A stretch of DNA of 38,252 bases from UBA3537 sp965662485 (GTDB lineage: Bacteria > Bacteroidota > Bacteroidia > Flavobacteriales > Flavobacteriaceae): positions 1 through 38,252 of the forward strand of contig CBFIIL010000012.1 in the NCBI GenBank assembly GCA_965662485.1. Reading direction: 5' to 3'. The notes beneath the pieces are model-generated. The model worked only from the letters and a program-made list of their open reading frames with translations. It ran no database searches and was not told the origin of the DNA. The position numbers and the translations under genes were made by a program. Position 1 is the stretch's first letter. Each line of letters begins with the position of its first letter. Positions 1 to 7,989 of this stretch are shown piece by piece.

Positions 1-1
1 T

Positions 2-772
2 GGGGCTATAAATGGAGTTTATACATACTTAGAAGCTACTACGCCAGGACTAGATTTATCTGAAAGAAATATTGTATTTGTTACAGATGCGTCAAATCCC
101 TTAGTCATTAAGGATGAAGAATTAACAGATTTATCAGCACAAATTACAGGAGTTTTAGCGGCTAATCCAGACTTCCCAGCATTCATTGCTCAATTTGGCT
201 TACCAGCAGCGGCTGCGCCATTAGTTGCAGGATTACTAGGAAGCACCTATGGTCAATCCAGGCCTGCTACAGAAAATGACCTTGTTGTTTTACCTGCAGC
301 ATCGGAAATCTCAGAAGTTGATGACGACAATGCTGCGTTTTTAATGTCTCAAGGAATTTCGGAAACATTGGCTGGTCAATTATCTGCTGTTGGCGTTACA
401 TTGCCTATGGAAGATAAATGGATTGTTACTGAAACTGAAATTGAAGAAATCATTGCCGCAACCGATGAAATGAACGCAAGCGTAGAAACTGCTGCAAACA
501 GTTTCGGAATTGCTTATGTTGATTTGCAATCCATTCTTGCACAAGCCTCTTCGACAGGCATTATGTTTGATAACTATTTGCTAGATACGAGTTTAGTGAC
601 TGGAGGTTTGGTAAGCTTAGACGGTGTTCACCTTACCGCAAGAGGGTATGCCTATATGGCCAACTCTTTCTTAGAAGCTATTGATGAGAATTACGGTTCA
701 AATTTTGTGGCATCAGGAAGTCTTGCTAAAGCAGATGATTATCCTATTGCATACAGTCCACTATTGCAATAA
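2..772 (+). CDS. SGNH/GDSL-type hydrolase, C-terminal part (partial)
   Basis: The reading frame is open from the left edge and ends with TAA at 770-772, so only the last 256 residues are visible. Near the end is the block DGVHLTARGY, which fits the Asp-x-x-His catalytic block V of SGNH/GDSL lipases and esterases; Asp and His are visible residues about 207 and 210. The upstream part, rich in Ala, Thr and Asp, has no feature I can assign, and the Ser-containing block I would lie outside the window. An ATG at 344 is internal: the frame upstream of it is coherent protein, so I do not take it as the start. In Bacteroidota such proteins are often outer-membrane lipoproteins, but the N-terminus is not here to show this. 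A strong terminator separates it from atpD. Substrate unknown. Confidence 0.75.
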   Translation, partial: GAINGVYTYLEATTPGLDLSERNIVFVTDASNPLVIKDEELTDLSAQITGVLAANPDFPAFIAQFGLPAAAAPLVAGLLGSTYGQSRPATENDLVVLPAASEISEVDDDNAAFLMSQGISETLAGQLSAVGVTLPMEDKWIVTETEIEEIIAATDEMNASVETAANSFGIAYVDLQSILAQASSTGIMFDNYLLDTSLVTGGLVSLDGVHLTARGYAYMANSFLEAIDENYGSNFVASGSLAKADDYPIAYSPLLQ

Positions 773-792
773 AAAAAATACATAAATCATTT

Positions 793-824
793 AAAAAAAC
801 CCAGAGATTTGCTCTGGGTTTTTT
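793..824 (+). terminator. Rho-independent terminator after the SGNH hydrolase
   Basis: A 7-bp perfect stem CCCAGAG (800-806) / CTCTGGG (812-818) with a 5-base loop is followed by six T (819-824) and preceded by an A tract. It ends the SGNH hydrolase transcript and insulates atpD. Confidence 0.9.
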
Positions 825-836
825 AATTATATTCTC

Positions 837-844
837 TATCTTTG
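837..844 (+). promoter_or_regulatory. Probable atpD promoter, -7 element TATCTTTG
   Basis: TATCTTTG matches the Bacteroidota -7 consensus TAnnTTTG exactly. It lies just after the terminator and gives a leader of roughly 55-60 nt before the atpD ATG. No clear TTG -33 element at the usual distance. Confidence 0.5.
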
Positions 845-906
845 CAGCGCAAAAACCACTGGTTTTTTAAACATAATTTTAGCTAAAAATAAAACTCATA
901 GAAGTA

Positions 907-2415
907 ATGTCAAAAGTTACAGGTAAAGTTTCTCAAATTGTAGGCCCAGTTATTGATGTAGAATTTGATTCTGGTGCAGATCTTCCAAAAATTTATGATT
1001 CTCTAGAAATCAATCGTCCAGACGGTTCAACACTCGTACTCGAAGTTCAATCTCATATTGGCGAGAATTCTGTACGTACCATTGCCATGGACTCATCAGA
1101 TGGATTAAGTCGTGGAACAGAAGTCAATGCTACTGGCGCACCGATTCAAGTGCCTATCGGAGATGATGTATACGGGCGTCTTTTTAATGTTATTGGAGAT
1201 GCTATTGATGGTCTAGGAAACTTACCAAAAGCTGGAAAAGACGGATTACCAATCCACAGAGAAGCACCAAAATTTGAAGATCTTTCAACGTCAACCGAAG
1301 TTCTTTTTACAGGAATCAAGGTTATAGATCTTATTGAGCCTTATGCTAAAGGTGGAAAAATTGGACTCTTTGGAGGTGCAGGTGTAGGTAAAACAGTATT
1401 GATTCAGGAGTTAATTAACAATATCGCTAAAGGACACGGTGGACTTTCAGTATTTGCAGGTGTTGGAGAACGTACTCGTGAAGGAAATGATTTACTTCGT
1501 GAAATGTTGGAATCAGGAATTATAAAATATGGAGAAGATTTTATGCACTCTATGGAAGACGGAGGATGGGATCTTAAGAAAGTAGACAAGTCGGCTATGA
1601 AAGAATCCAAAGCCACTTTTGTTTTTGGACAAATGAATGAGCCACCTGGAGCACGTGCTCGAGTTGCACTTTCTGGACTTACCATTGCAGAATATTTCCG
1701 AGATGGTGCTGGCGACGGTCAAGGAAAAGATGTATTATTCTTCGTCGATAATATTTTCCGATTTACACAAGCAGGTTCTGAGGTGTCGGCCCTTCTAGGA
1801 CGTATGCCATCAGCAGTAGGATACCAACCAACATTGGCCACAGAAATGGGAGCAATGCAAGAACGTATTACATCAACAAAGAAAGGATCTATTACTTCAG
1901 TACAAGCGGTGTATGTCCCTGCAGATGACCTTACGGATCCAGCACCAGCAACGACATTTGCACACTTGGATGCAACAACGGTATTGTCACGTAAAATTGC
2001 AGAACTTGGTATTTATCCAGCCGTGGATCCTCTAGATTCAACCTCTAGAATTTTGACTGCAGATATTCTTGGTGCAGAGCATTACGATTGTGCACAACGT
2101 GTAAAAGAGTTATTACAACGCTACAAAGAACTACAAGACATTATTGCAATTCTTGGGATGGAAGAGCTTTCAGAAGAAGATAAGTTGGCCGTTGGACGTG
2201 CACGTCGTGTACAACGTTTCTTATCTCAACCGTTCCATGTTGCTGAGCAATTTACAGGAATTCCTGGTGTACTTGTAGACATTAAAGAAACCATCAAAGG
2301 ATTCAATATGATTATGGATGGTGAATTGGACCACTTGCCAGAAGCAGCATTCAACCTTAAAGGAACCATTGAAGAGGCTATCGAGGCAGGAGAAAAAATG
2401 TTAGCTGAAGCTTAA
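907..2415 (+). CDS. atpD: F1Fo ATP synthase subunit beta
   Basis: Catalytic beta subunit of the F1 sector, which makes ATP from ADP and phosphate on the cytoplasmic face of the inner membrane. The 502-residue protein has the N-terminal beta-barrel, the Walker A motif GGAGVGKT (residues 156-163), the catalytic GERTREGNDL block (187-196), and the conserved FVDNIFRF and GRMPSAVGYQPT segments. It is about 40 residues longer than the E. coli subunit. Much of the excess is an acidic/polar insertion around residues 205-230, between the GERTREGNDL block and the conserved FGQMNEPPGAR segment. The start is ATG after a purine-rich AT leader, without Shine-Dalgarno. It is followed 11 bp later by atpC. 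The genes for alpha, delta and the Fo part are not in the window; gamma is at the far right end. Confidence 0.98.
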   Translation: MSKVTGKVSQIVGPVIDVEFDSGADLPKIYDSLEINRPDGSTLVLEVQSHIGENSVRTIAMDSSDGLSRGTEVNATGAPIQVPIGDDVYGRLFNVIGDAIDGLGNLPKAGKDGLPIHREAPKFEDLSTSTEVLFTGIKVIDLIEPYAKGGKIGLFGGAGVGKTVLIQELINNIAKGHGGLSVFAGVGERTREGNDLLREMLESGIIKYGEDFMHSMEDGGWDLKKVDKSAMKESKATFVFGQMNEPPGARARVALSGLTIAEYFRDGAGDGQGKDVLFFVDNIFRFTQAGSEVSALLGRMPSAVGYQPTLATEMGAMQERITSTKKGSITSVQAVYVPADDLTDPAPATTFAHLDATTVLSRKIAELGIYPAVDPLDSTSRILTADILGAEHYDCAQRVKELLQRYKELQDIIAILGMEELSEEDKLAVGRARRVQRFLSQPFHVAEQFTGIPGVLVDIKETIKGFNMIMDGELDHLPEAAFNLKGTIEEAIEAGEKMLAEA

Positions 2416-2426
2416 GTTTAATAGTT

Positions 2427-2702
2427 ATGTATTTAGAAATTGTATCCCCAGAAACAACCCTTTTTAAAGGCGAAGTTGATAGCGTTTCCGTTCCAGGTGT
2501 AAATGGAGATTTTGAAATGCTAAACAATCATGCACCTATTGTTTCTATTTTGAAAGAAGGGTTTGTGAAAATAAGTGGTAACATTAGTATTGATAAAGAA
2601 AATGTTTCTAAGTTTGAGCAAAAAGATAAAGGATTCTGGCTTGCTATCAACTCTGGAACAATTGAAATGAATGCCAATAAAATTATCGTTCTTGCGGATT
2701 AA
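2427..2702 (+). CDS. atpC: F1Fo ATP synthase subunit epsilon (short form)
   Basis: Central-stalk epsilon subunit that couples rotation of gamma to the c-ring. The 91 residues cover the N-terminal beta-sandwich, beginning with MYLEIVSPETTLFKGEV, with the typical GDFEMLNNHAPIVS block at about residues 31-44. The chain stops at the end of this domain, so the C-terminal two-helix domain found in longer homologues of about 130-140 residues is absent. In other bacteria that domain inhibits ATP hydrolysis. atpC lies 11 bp after atpD, in the usual order, and is followed by a strong terminator. The two form a two-gene operon separate from the other ATP synthase genes. Confidence 0.95.
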   Translation: MYLEIVSPETTLFKGEVDSVSVPGVNGDFEMLNNHAPIVSILKEGFVKISGNISIDKENVSKFEQKDKGFWLAINSGTIEMNANKIIVLAD

Positions 2703-2726
2703 GTTTTTAAACTTAAAAAATATATT

Positions 2727-2756
2727 AACCCTATAGCAAATGTTATAGGGTTTTTT
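2727..2756 (+). terminator. Rho-independent terminator after atpC
   Basis: A 9-bp stem AACCCTATA (2727-2735) / TATAGGGTT (2744-2752) is followed by a T run through 2756. It sits between the convergent genes atpC and the crotonase gene. The A/T-rich left flank could let it also stop the minus-strand transcript, though less well. Confidence 0.88.
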
Positions 2757-2768
2757 GTTTTTTAAATG

Positions 2769-3551
2769 TTATTCGCCTAAAAAATTTGCCTTTCGCTTTT
2801 CTAGAAAAGCCGTTGTTCCTTCTTTAAAGTCTTTGCTTCCAAAACACTTTGCAAACTCAGAAATTTCTATATCATATCCATTGATGCTTTTATCAAAATT
2901 TGCGTTAACTGACTTGATTGCTGCAGAAATTGCCAATGGTCCATTGCGTTTCATCTTTCCAGCCAATGAAATACAATAAGCTAAAAGCTCTTCTTGAGGA
3001 GTTATTGCATTAACTAAGCCCCATTGTTCGGCCTTTGAAGCATCAATCATTTGAGCCGTCATAATCATTTCAAGAGCGCGACCTTTACCTATTAACTGAG
3101 CTAAACGTTGAGTTCCACCATAACCAGGTATGACGCCTAAGCTTACTTCAGGAAGTCCCATACGAGCATTGTCACTTGCTACTCTAAAATGTGCAGCCAT
3201 AGCGAGCTCCAAGCCACCTCCCAACGCAAATCCATTGACCGCAGCAATAACGGGTGTCGATAAATTTTCTATAAAATCAAATAAAAGCATTTGACCTTCT
3301 CTTGAAAGTTGAGCCGCTTGCTGAACGTCAAAATCTGAAAATTCACTGATATCTGCACCAGCAACAAATGCTTTTTCACCATTCCCTGTAAGAATAATAG
3401 CTCTTACATTTTTGTTTGCATCAGATTCTTTTATGGCGTGATGGAGTTCAGAAATTGTTTCCTTATTAAGTGCATTGAGCTTCTTTGGACGATCAATTGT
3501 AATGATTGAAATATCATTTTCTAAGTGTACTAAAAGAGTTTTAAATCGCAT
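2769..3551 (-). CDS. Enoyl-CoA hydratase/isomerase (crotonase) family protein
   Basis: Crotonase-fold protein of 260 residues that probably hydrates a 2-enoyl-CoA to the 3-hydroxyacyl-CoA, in fatty-acid or amino-acid breakdown in the cytoplasm. The oxyanion-hole segments AGADI (64-68) and GGGLELA (111-117) are present. Both catalytic glutamates of true hydratases are kept, Glu115 (in GGGLELA) and Glu135 (in GLPEVSLG), 20 residues apart as in mitochondrial crotonase. This supports hydratase rather than isomerase chemistry. The gene starts 10 bp after the histidine kinase gene ends, so the two are probably co-transcribed, although I see no functional link. The chain length of the substrate cannot be read from the sequence. 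Confidence 0.9.
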   Translation of the reverse strand: MRFKTLLVHLENDISIITIDRPKKLNALNKETISELHHAIKESDANKNVRAIILTGNGEKAFVAGADISEFSDFDVQQAAQLSREGQMLLFDFIENLSTPVIAAVNGFALGGGLELAMAAHFRVASDNARMGLPEVSLGVIPGYGGTQRLAQLIGKGRALEMIMTAQMIDASKAEQWGLVNAITPQEELLAYCISLAGKMKRNGPLAISAAIKSVNANFDKSINGYDIEISEFAKCFGSKDFKEGTTAFLEKRKANFLGE

Positions 3552-3561
3552 GATGTTATTA

Positions 3562-5013
3562 TTATTTTCTTGGAAAAGAGACTACAAATACAGTTCCTTC
3601 TCCTTTGGTTGTGTCATAACTTATACTACCATTATAGGTCTCAATTATATTTTTTATCATAGGTAGTCCTAAGCCCATTCCACTAGTTTTAGTGGTAAAC
3701 TTTGGTTCAAAAATTTTCTCGCCAATAGCAGCATCAATTCCACTTCCGTTATCCGATACTTGTAAATGTATTTTGTGTGAGTTTTTTGATAAATTGACCT
3801 TTACAATAGGGGTTCTCTGTTCTGGAACAGATTGAATTGCATTTTTAACTAAATTGGTTACAATTCTTATAAATTGATCTTTATCAACGGTTGCAATGAT
3901 TTCCTTTGGTGATGCATTAAACTTAACAATGTTGGACGGAAAAATTTCCAATGCGCGTTCAACAACTTCAACAATATCTAATTGCTCTAAATTCTGTGCA
4001 GGCATTTTTGCAAAATTAGAAAAGGCTTCTGCAATTTTACTCATAGTGTCAATTTGTTGAATAAGTGTTTTACTATACTCGTCTACCTTTTTATGAATTT
4101 CAGGGTCTTTTGGGTCAAACATGCGCTGGAAACTTTGAACACTTAAACGCATAGGTGTTAATGGATTTTTGACCTCGTGAGCAACTTGTTTTGCCATCTC
4201 TCGCCATGCTTGTTCGCGTTCACTAGAGGCCAATTTTTGGGCGCTTTCCTCTAACGCATCAATCATATTGTTATAGGACTCTACAAGTAATTTGATTTCT
4301 GTTGTTGCACCCGCCAAAGCAATTTTTTTATTTTGCTTTTCGAAACGGGTTGCATACATTTTATCACTTATTGTTTTAATAGATTTAGTGATTAATTTTG
4401 ACATAAAATAGGCAAAAGTTATAGCCACTAGCATCATTATTATATAGGCATAACCAAGACGAATCAAAAACTCTTTTAATTCTCCTGAGTTTAAAGAATT
4501 GTCATCAAAATATGGGACGTTTAAAATTCCTAGAGGTTTTGAAGTCGGAGCGTTCAAAATCAAATAGGATGACCTATAGTTCCCATCTAATAATTTATTT
4601 TTTTCCACAAATCGTTTAGAAGTAATTTGACTTAATGTGTCTAAAATATAATTGGGTAATTGGTCTGGAATGGGGTCATTTTTTAGTCTTGGCTTGGAGG
4701 ATTTTAGCAGGTGTCCTTTTAAATCATAAAGGTTAAAAGTAACATTATGAATGTTGGCTATTTCATAGATTTTATCTTTGAAAATTAGTGGTAAATTTTC
4801 TGTTTTAATTTCCCAACTTGATTCTTTTAGAACATAATTTATACTCGAAATTAGTTGTGCTTCTTTTCGTTCTAAACGCTTGCGGTGATAGTCTTGAGAT
4901 TGCTCATTATACTGATACACCGTAACTGCAGCAATCAAAATTGAGGCCAATACAACCAAAAGAATCATGTAGAAAAATATTCTGGAGCTTAATGACAGAT
5001 TGCGTTTTGTCAT
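3562..5013 (-). CDS. Membrane sensor histidine kinase, NtrY-like
   Basis: Two-component sensor kinase of 483 residues. Two transmembrane segments (about 12-33 and 186-208) flank a periplasmic sensor region of roughly 150 residues, followed by a HAMP-like linker. The H-box AHEVKNPLTPMRLS carries the phospho-accepting His279; HEVKNPLTP is typical of NtrY-type kinases. The ATPase domain has the N box (Asn391 in NLVKNAIQS), G1 DNGSGID (421-427) and G2 GMGLGL (445-450). No response-regulator gene is visible nearby, so the partner is unknown and the kinase is an orphan in this window. It lies 48 bp downstream of hemJ and 10 bp upstream of the crotonase gene, on the same strand as the hemH run. Confidence 0.93.
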   Translation of the reverse strand: MTKRNLSLSSRIFFYMILLVVLASILIAAVTVYQYNEQSQDYHRKRLERKEAQLISSINYVLKESSWEIKTENLPLIFKDKIYEIANIHNVTFNLYDLKGHLLKSSKPRLKNDPIPDQLPNYILDTLSQITSKRFVEKNKLLDGNYRSSYLILNAPTSKPLGILNVPYFDDNSLNSGELKEFLIRLGYAYIIMMLVAITFAYFMSKLITKSIKTISDKMYATRFEKQNKKIALAGATTEIKLLVESYNNMIDALEESAQKLASSEREQAWREMAKQVAHEVKNPLTPMRLSVQSFQRMFDPKDPEIHKKVDEYSKTLIQQIDTMSKIAEAFSNFAKMPAQNLEQLDIVEVVERALEIFPSNIVKFNASPKEIIATVDKDQFIRIVTNLVKNAIQSVPEQRTPIVKVNLSKNSHKIHLQVSDNGSGIDAAIGEKIFEPKFTTKTSGMGLGLPMIKNIIETYNGSISYDTTKGEGTVFVVSFPRK

Positions 5014-5061
5014 AGTGGATTTCTTTTCTATAAATATAATGAAAATGTAGGAGTCGAGATA

Positions 5062-5598
5062 TTAATTTTTTCTGGTCTTCTTATAAAGGCGAATACCAAG
5101 CATTAAAACAACACCTAGCCCAATAAGCCCCATAAGACCATAAACCATATTTAAAGTATTTTTTAGGATAACTAAAAATACAATAGCAAATAAAATTAAT
5201 GTTGCTCCTTCATTCCATATGCGCATAAAGTTTGAGGAATAATTAATTTTATCACGTTGAAATGCTTTAAACATCATGTGTGTTTTAATGTGGTACGCAA
5301 AAAGCAAAACAACAAAAGCGAGTTTTGCATGCATCCAAGGTTGTTCAAGCCAATAGGGAGCAATATGCAAAAGCCATAATGCAAAAATTGTAGCCAAAAT
5401 CGCCGATGGCCATGTAATAATATACCATAATCGTTTTGCCATCAACTTCAGTTGTTTCGATAGAATTTCTTTTTCTGGAGAAGGTTTGCTATTGGCCTCA
5501 ATATGATAAATAAACAAACGGGGGATATAAAATAATCCTGCAAACCATGTAATGACAAAAATTAAATGAAATGATTTAATATAGTTGTAATATTCCAT
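5062..5598 (-). CDS. hemJ: Protoporphyrinogen IX oxidase HemJ (CopD-like/UPF0093)
   Basis: Integral membrane protein of 178 residues. It matches the HemJ family, which oxidises protoporphyrinogen IX to protoporphyrin IX, the step before ferrochelatase. The N-terminal helix KSFHLIFVITWFAGLFYIPR contains the conserved His11, and the WMHAKL segment (His90, Lys92) is another family hallmark. Four to five hydrophobic helices fill the chain. Its position in a run with hemH (ferrochelatase) and opposite hemA-hemB supports the heme role over the alternative annotation as a CopD-like protein. Its ATG overlaps the TAA stop of the MATE gene by one base (TAATG), suggesting translational coupling. Confidence 0.9.
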   Translation of the reverse strand: MEYYNYIKSFHLIFVITWFAGLFYIPRLFIYHIEANSKPSPEKEILSKQLKLMAKRLWYIITWPSAILATIFALWLLHIAPYWLEQPWMHAKLAFVVLLFAYHIKTHMMFKAFQRDKINYSSNFMRIWNEGATLILFAIVFLVILKNTLNMVYGLMGLIGLGVVLMLGIRLYKKTRKN

Positions 5599-6944
5599 TA
5601 GGATTCTTTTAAATTATTTTTGATTTCCTTCTGTAAAAAATAAGCTGTTACTAATGTTGAAAGCACATCGGAGGCTGGAAACGCCATCCAAACCCCCAAC
5701 TCTCCATACCATAAAGGTAATATAAAAATTAGAGGAATAAAGAAAAATGCTTGTCGAGAAAGTGTAAGCAATAGTGCTGGAGTTGCTTTCCCCACTGCTT
5801 GAAAATACGCTGCTCCAATCAATTGAATAGCAATAATTGGCGTTGCAGCAAAAACCCATCGCATCGCATTTGGTGTTTTCTCAATTACAGAAGCATCTGT
5901 TGTAAATGCCTTCGTAATCAATTCTGGAAAACCAAAAAGCAGAACAAATATTAATGTCGCCAAAATAATAGAATATCGAATCGCTATTCCAATAGTTTGC
6001 TTTACACGATTGTAGTTTTTTGCGCCATAATTAAACCCTGCAATAGGGATAAAACCTTGCGTAATACCAAAAATTGAAAACAAAGCAAACATCAGCATTC
6101 TAGAAACAATGGCATAAGCTGTTACCGATGTTTCCCCTCCAAATTCAAATAAAATATTATTCATTAATAGATATGTAACACTGACAACAGCTTGACGAGT
6201 TAGCGTGACCGAACCCAAACTACTGATTTCAGAAACAATCTTTTTCTTTAATCCAAAATGAGTCCAATTAATTTTCATTTCAGAATGTTTTGAAATAAAA
6301 AACCAAAAAACAAAAGCAAAGCAAAATGCATAAGAAAAGGTCGTTGCCCAAGCAGCTCCTGTCATCCCTAAATCTAAAAATTTAATAAGAAAAATATCTA
6401 AAATTAAATTTGAAACTGATGGAATCATCATCGCATACATCGCAAATTTTGGCTTTCCTTCTGCACGAATAACAGTGTTTCCCATCATGCAAAGTGCCAA
6501 AAGAGGAACACCATACAAAACAATTCTATAATAGATTTTTGCAGGTTCATAAATAGCACCTTTACCTCCAAAAACTGGAATAATTTCATCAATAAAAAAT
6601 AGGCCAAAAGCAATAAACGTAAGTGTTAGAGAAAGGGTAAGTGTAATCTGATTACCAAAAGTTTTCAGTGCTTTAGACTTTGATTTTGAGCCCAATGCTC
6701 TAGAAATAATTGATGACCCTCCAACCCCAATGGACATCCCAAGTGCAGCAATAAAAAAAGAAACAGGTAAAACAACATTAATAGCTGCAATAGCCTGAGG
6801 ACCAATCCAATGCCCCACAAAAATTGTATCAATAAGAATATTGAGAGACATCACTAAAATCCCAATAGCCGCAGGAACTGCTTGCCGAACAAGTAATTTT
6901 CCTATGGGTTCTGTTCCAAAATCTGAAACTAATAGTTTGGTCAT
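5598..6944 (-). CDS. MATE family multidrug/organic-cation efflux transporter
   Basis: Multi-spanning inner-membrane antiporter of 448 residues with about 12 hydrophobic helices in two homologous halves, as in the MATE family. The N-terminal IGKLLVRQAVPAAIGILVM segment and the internal MTGAAWATTFSYAF region are typical, and these proteins export cationic or amphipathic molecules using Na+ or H+ gradients. The gene is tightly packed between hemH and hemJ: its ATG directly follows the hemH TAG (TAGATG), and its stop overlaps the hemJ start by one base. This placement suggests co-expression with late heme synthesis. A role in porphyrin or siderophore export is possible but is only inference; the substrate cannot be read from the sequence. 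Confidence 0.9.
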   Translation of the reverse strand: MTKLLVSDFGTEPIGKLLVRQAVPAAIGILVMSLNILIDTIFVGHWIGPQAIAAINVVLPVSFFIAALGMSIGVGGSSIISRALGSKSKSKALKTFGNQITLTLSLTLTFIAFGLFFIDEIIPVFGGKGAIYEPAKIYYRIVLYGVPLLALCMMGNTVIRAEGKPKFAMYAMMIPSVSNLILDIFLIKFLDLGMTGAAWATTFSYAFCFAFVFWFFISKHSEMKINWTHFGLKKKIVSEISSLGSVTLTRQAVVSVTYLLMNNILFEFGGETSVTAYAIVSRMLMFALFSIFGITQGFIPIAGFNYGAKNYNRVKQTIGIAIRYSIILATLIFVLLFGFPELITKAFTTDASVIEKTPNAMRWVFAATPIIAIQLIGAAYFQAVGKATPALLLTLSRQAFFFIPLIFILPLWYGELGVWMAFPASDVLSTLVTAYFLQKEIKNNLKES

Positions 6945-7976
6945 CTAGCTTAAAGTTATTGCTTTTGTTTCCCATTCACGAATCCATTTTACAAGCAACG
7001 AAACCCATTGTGGATCGTCATTCAAACAAGGGATTGTGGTGAAATTATCGCCACCAGCTTCATGAAAAATTTCCTCACCTTCCATAGCAATCTCTTCTAA
7101 AGTTTCTAAACAATCACTCACAAATGCAGGGGTTGCAATAGCCATATTTTTTATGCCTTCTTTGCCCAAACGCTCTATGGTGCGATCTGTATAGGGACGC
7201 AACCAAGGATCAAATCCTAAACGCGATTGAAATGATGTAGAAAAAGTTCCTGGTTCAAGTTTGAGATATTCCCCAACCAGTCTTGTAACCTCAACACATT
7301 GGTGCTTGTAGCAATATGCATGAGCCTCTGACGGTGTGTTGCAACATGATTTGTCAATTTTACAATGTGATTTAGTAATATCACTTTTTCGAATGTGGCG
7401 TTCTGGAATACCATGGTAAGAAAAAAGCAAATGCTCATAATCTCTTCCTTTTAAATGAGACTTAATGGACTCCGAAAGAACTTTGATGTACTCTAGATTA
7501 TTATAAAAAGGAGGCAAACTTTCAAGAGTCATTTTTGGAAAAAATTCCTTTTGTAATTGATCTGCTAAAACCAAAATAGTTTCGGTAGTAGCCATCGCAA
7601 ATTGAGGATATAAAGGAATCATGAAAACCTCTGTAACGCCTTTGTCATTCAATTCTTGAAGCCCTTTTTTTATCGACATGCTTCCGTAACGCATCGCCAA
7701 AGCAAGAGGCAAATCAATTTCTTTTTGTAATTTTTCTTTTAATCGTTCTGAAAGAACAATTAGTGGCGAGCCTTCTTCCCACCAAATTTTTTTGTATGCT
7801 TTTGCTGATGCCTTTGGGCGGGTATTCAAAATAATACCTTTGACTAATAATGTTCTTGCCCACTTTGGAACATCAATGACACGTTCATCCATAAGAAATT
7901 CTCCAAGATATTTCTTAACATCTTTTGGGTTTGGACTTTCTGGAGAACCTAAATTGACTAATAAAACACCTTTCAT
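6945..7976 (-). CDS. hemH: Ferrochelatase
   Basis: Inserts Fe2+ into protoporphyrin IX, the last step to protoheme. The 343-residue protein starts MKGVLLVNLGSPESP and has the metal-binding/catalytic SYHG motif with His188, the TSFQSRLGFDPWLRPYTD block and the acidic catalytic segment CLETLEEI with Glu291. An extra cysteine-rich stretch at residues 205-227 holds Cys205, Cys211, Cys212, Cys222 and Cys227. Some bacterial ferrochelatases bind a [2Fe-2S] cluster through internal cysteines, and this stretch could do so, but that is not certain. The gene follows the AraC-type regulator by 13 bp and directly abuts the MATE gene. Confidence 0.97.
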   Translation of the reverse strand: MKGVLLVNLGSPESPNPKDVKKYLGEFLMDERVIDVPKWARTLLVKGIILNTRPKASAKAYKKIWWEEGSPLIVLSERLKEKLQKEIDLPLALAMRYGSMSIKKGLQELNDKGVTEVFMIPLYPQFAMATTETILVLADQLQKEFFPKMTLESLPPFYNNLEYIKVLSESIKSHLKGRDYEHLLFSYHGIPERHIRKSDITKSHCKIDKSCCNTPSEAHAYCYKHQCVEVTRLVGEYLKLEPGTFSTSFQSRLGFDPWLRPYTDRTIERLGKEGIKNMAIATPAFVSDCLETLEEIAMEGEEIFHEAGGDNFTTIPCLNDDPQWVSLLVKWIREWETKAITLS

Positions 7977-7989
7977 TTTTAGTTATTGA

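Noticed and set aside
1404..1722. Open frames antisense to atpD
   Set aside because: They mirror the highly constrained beta-subunit sequence and resemble no protein family.
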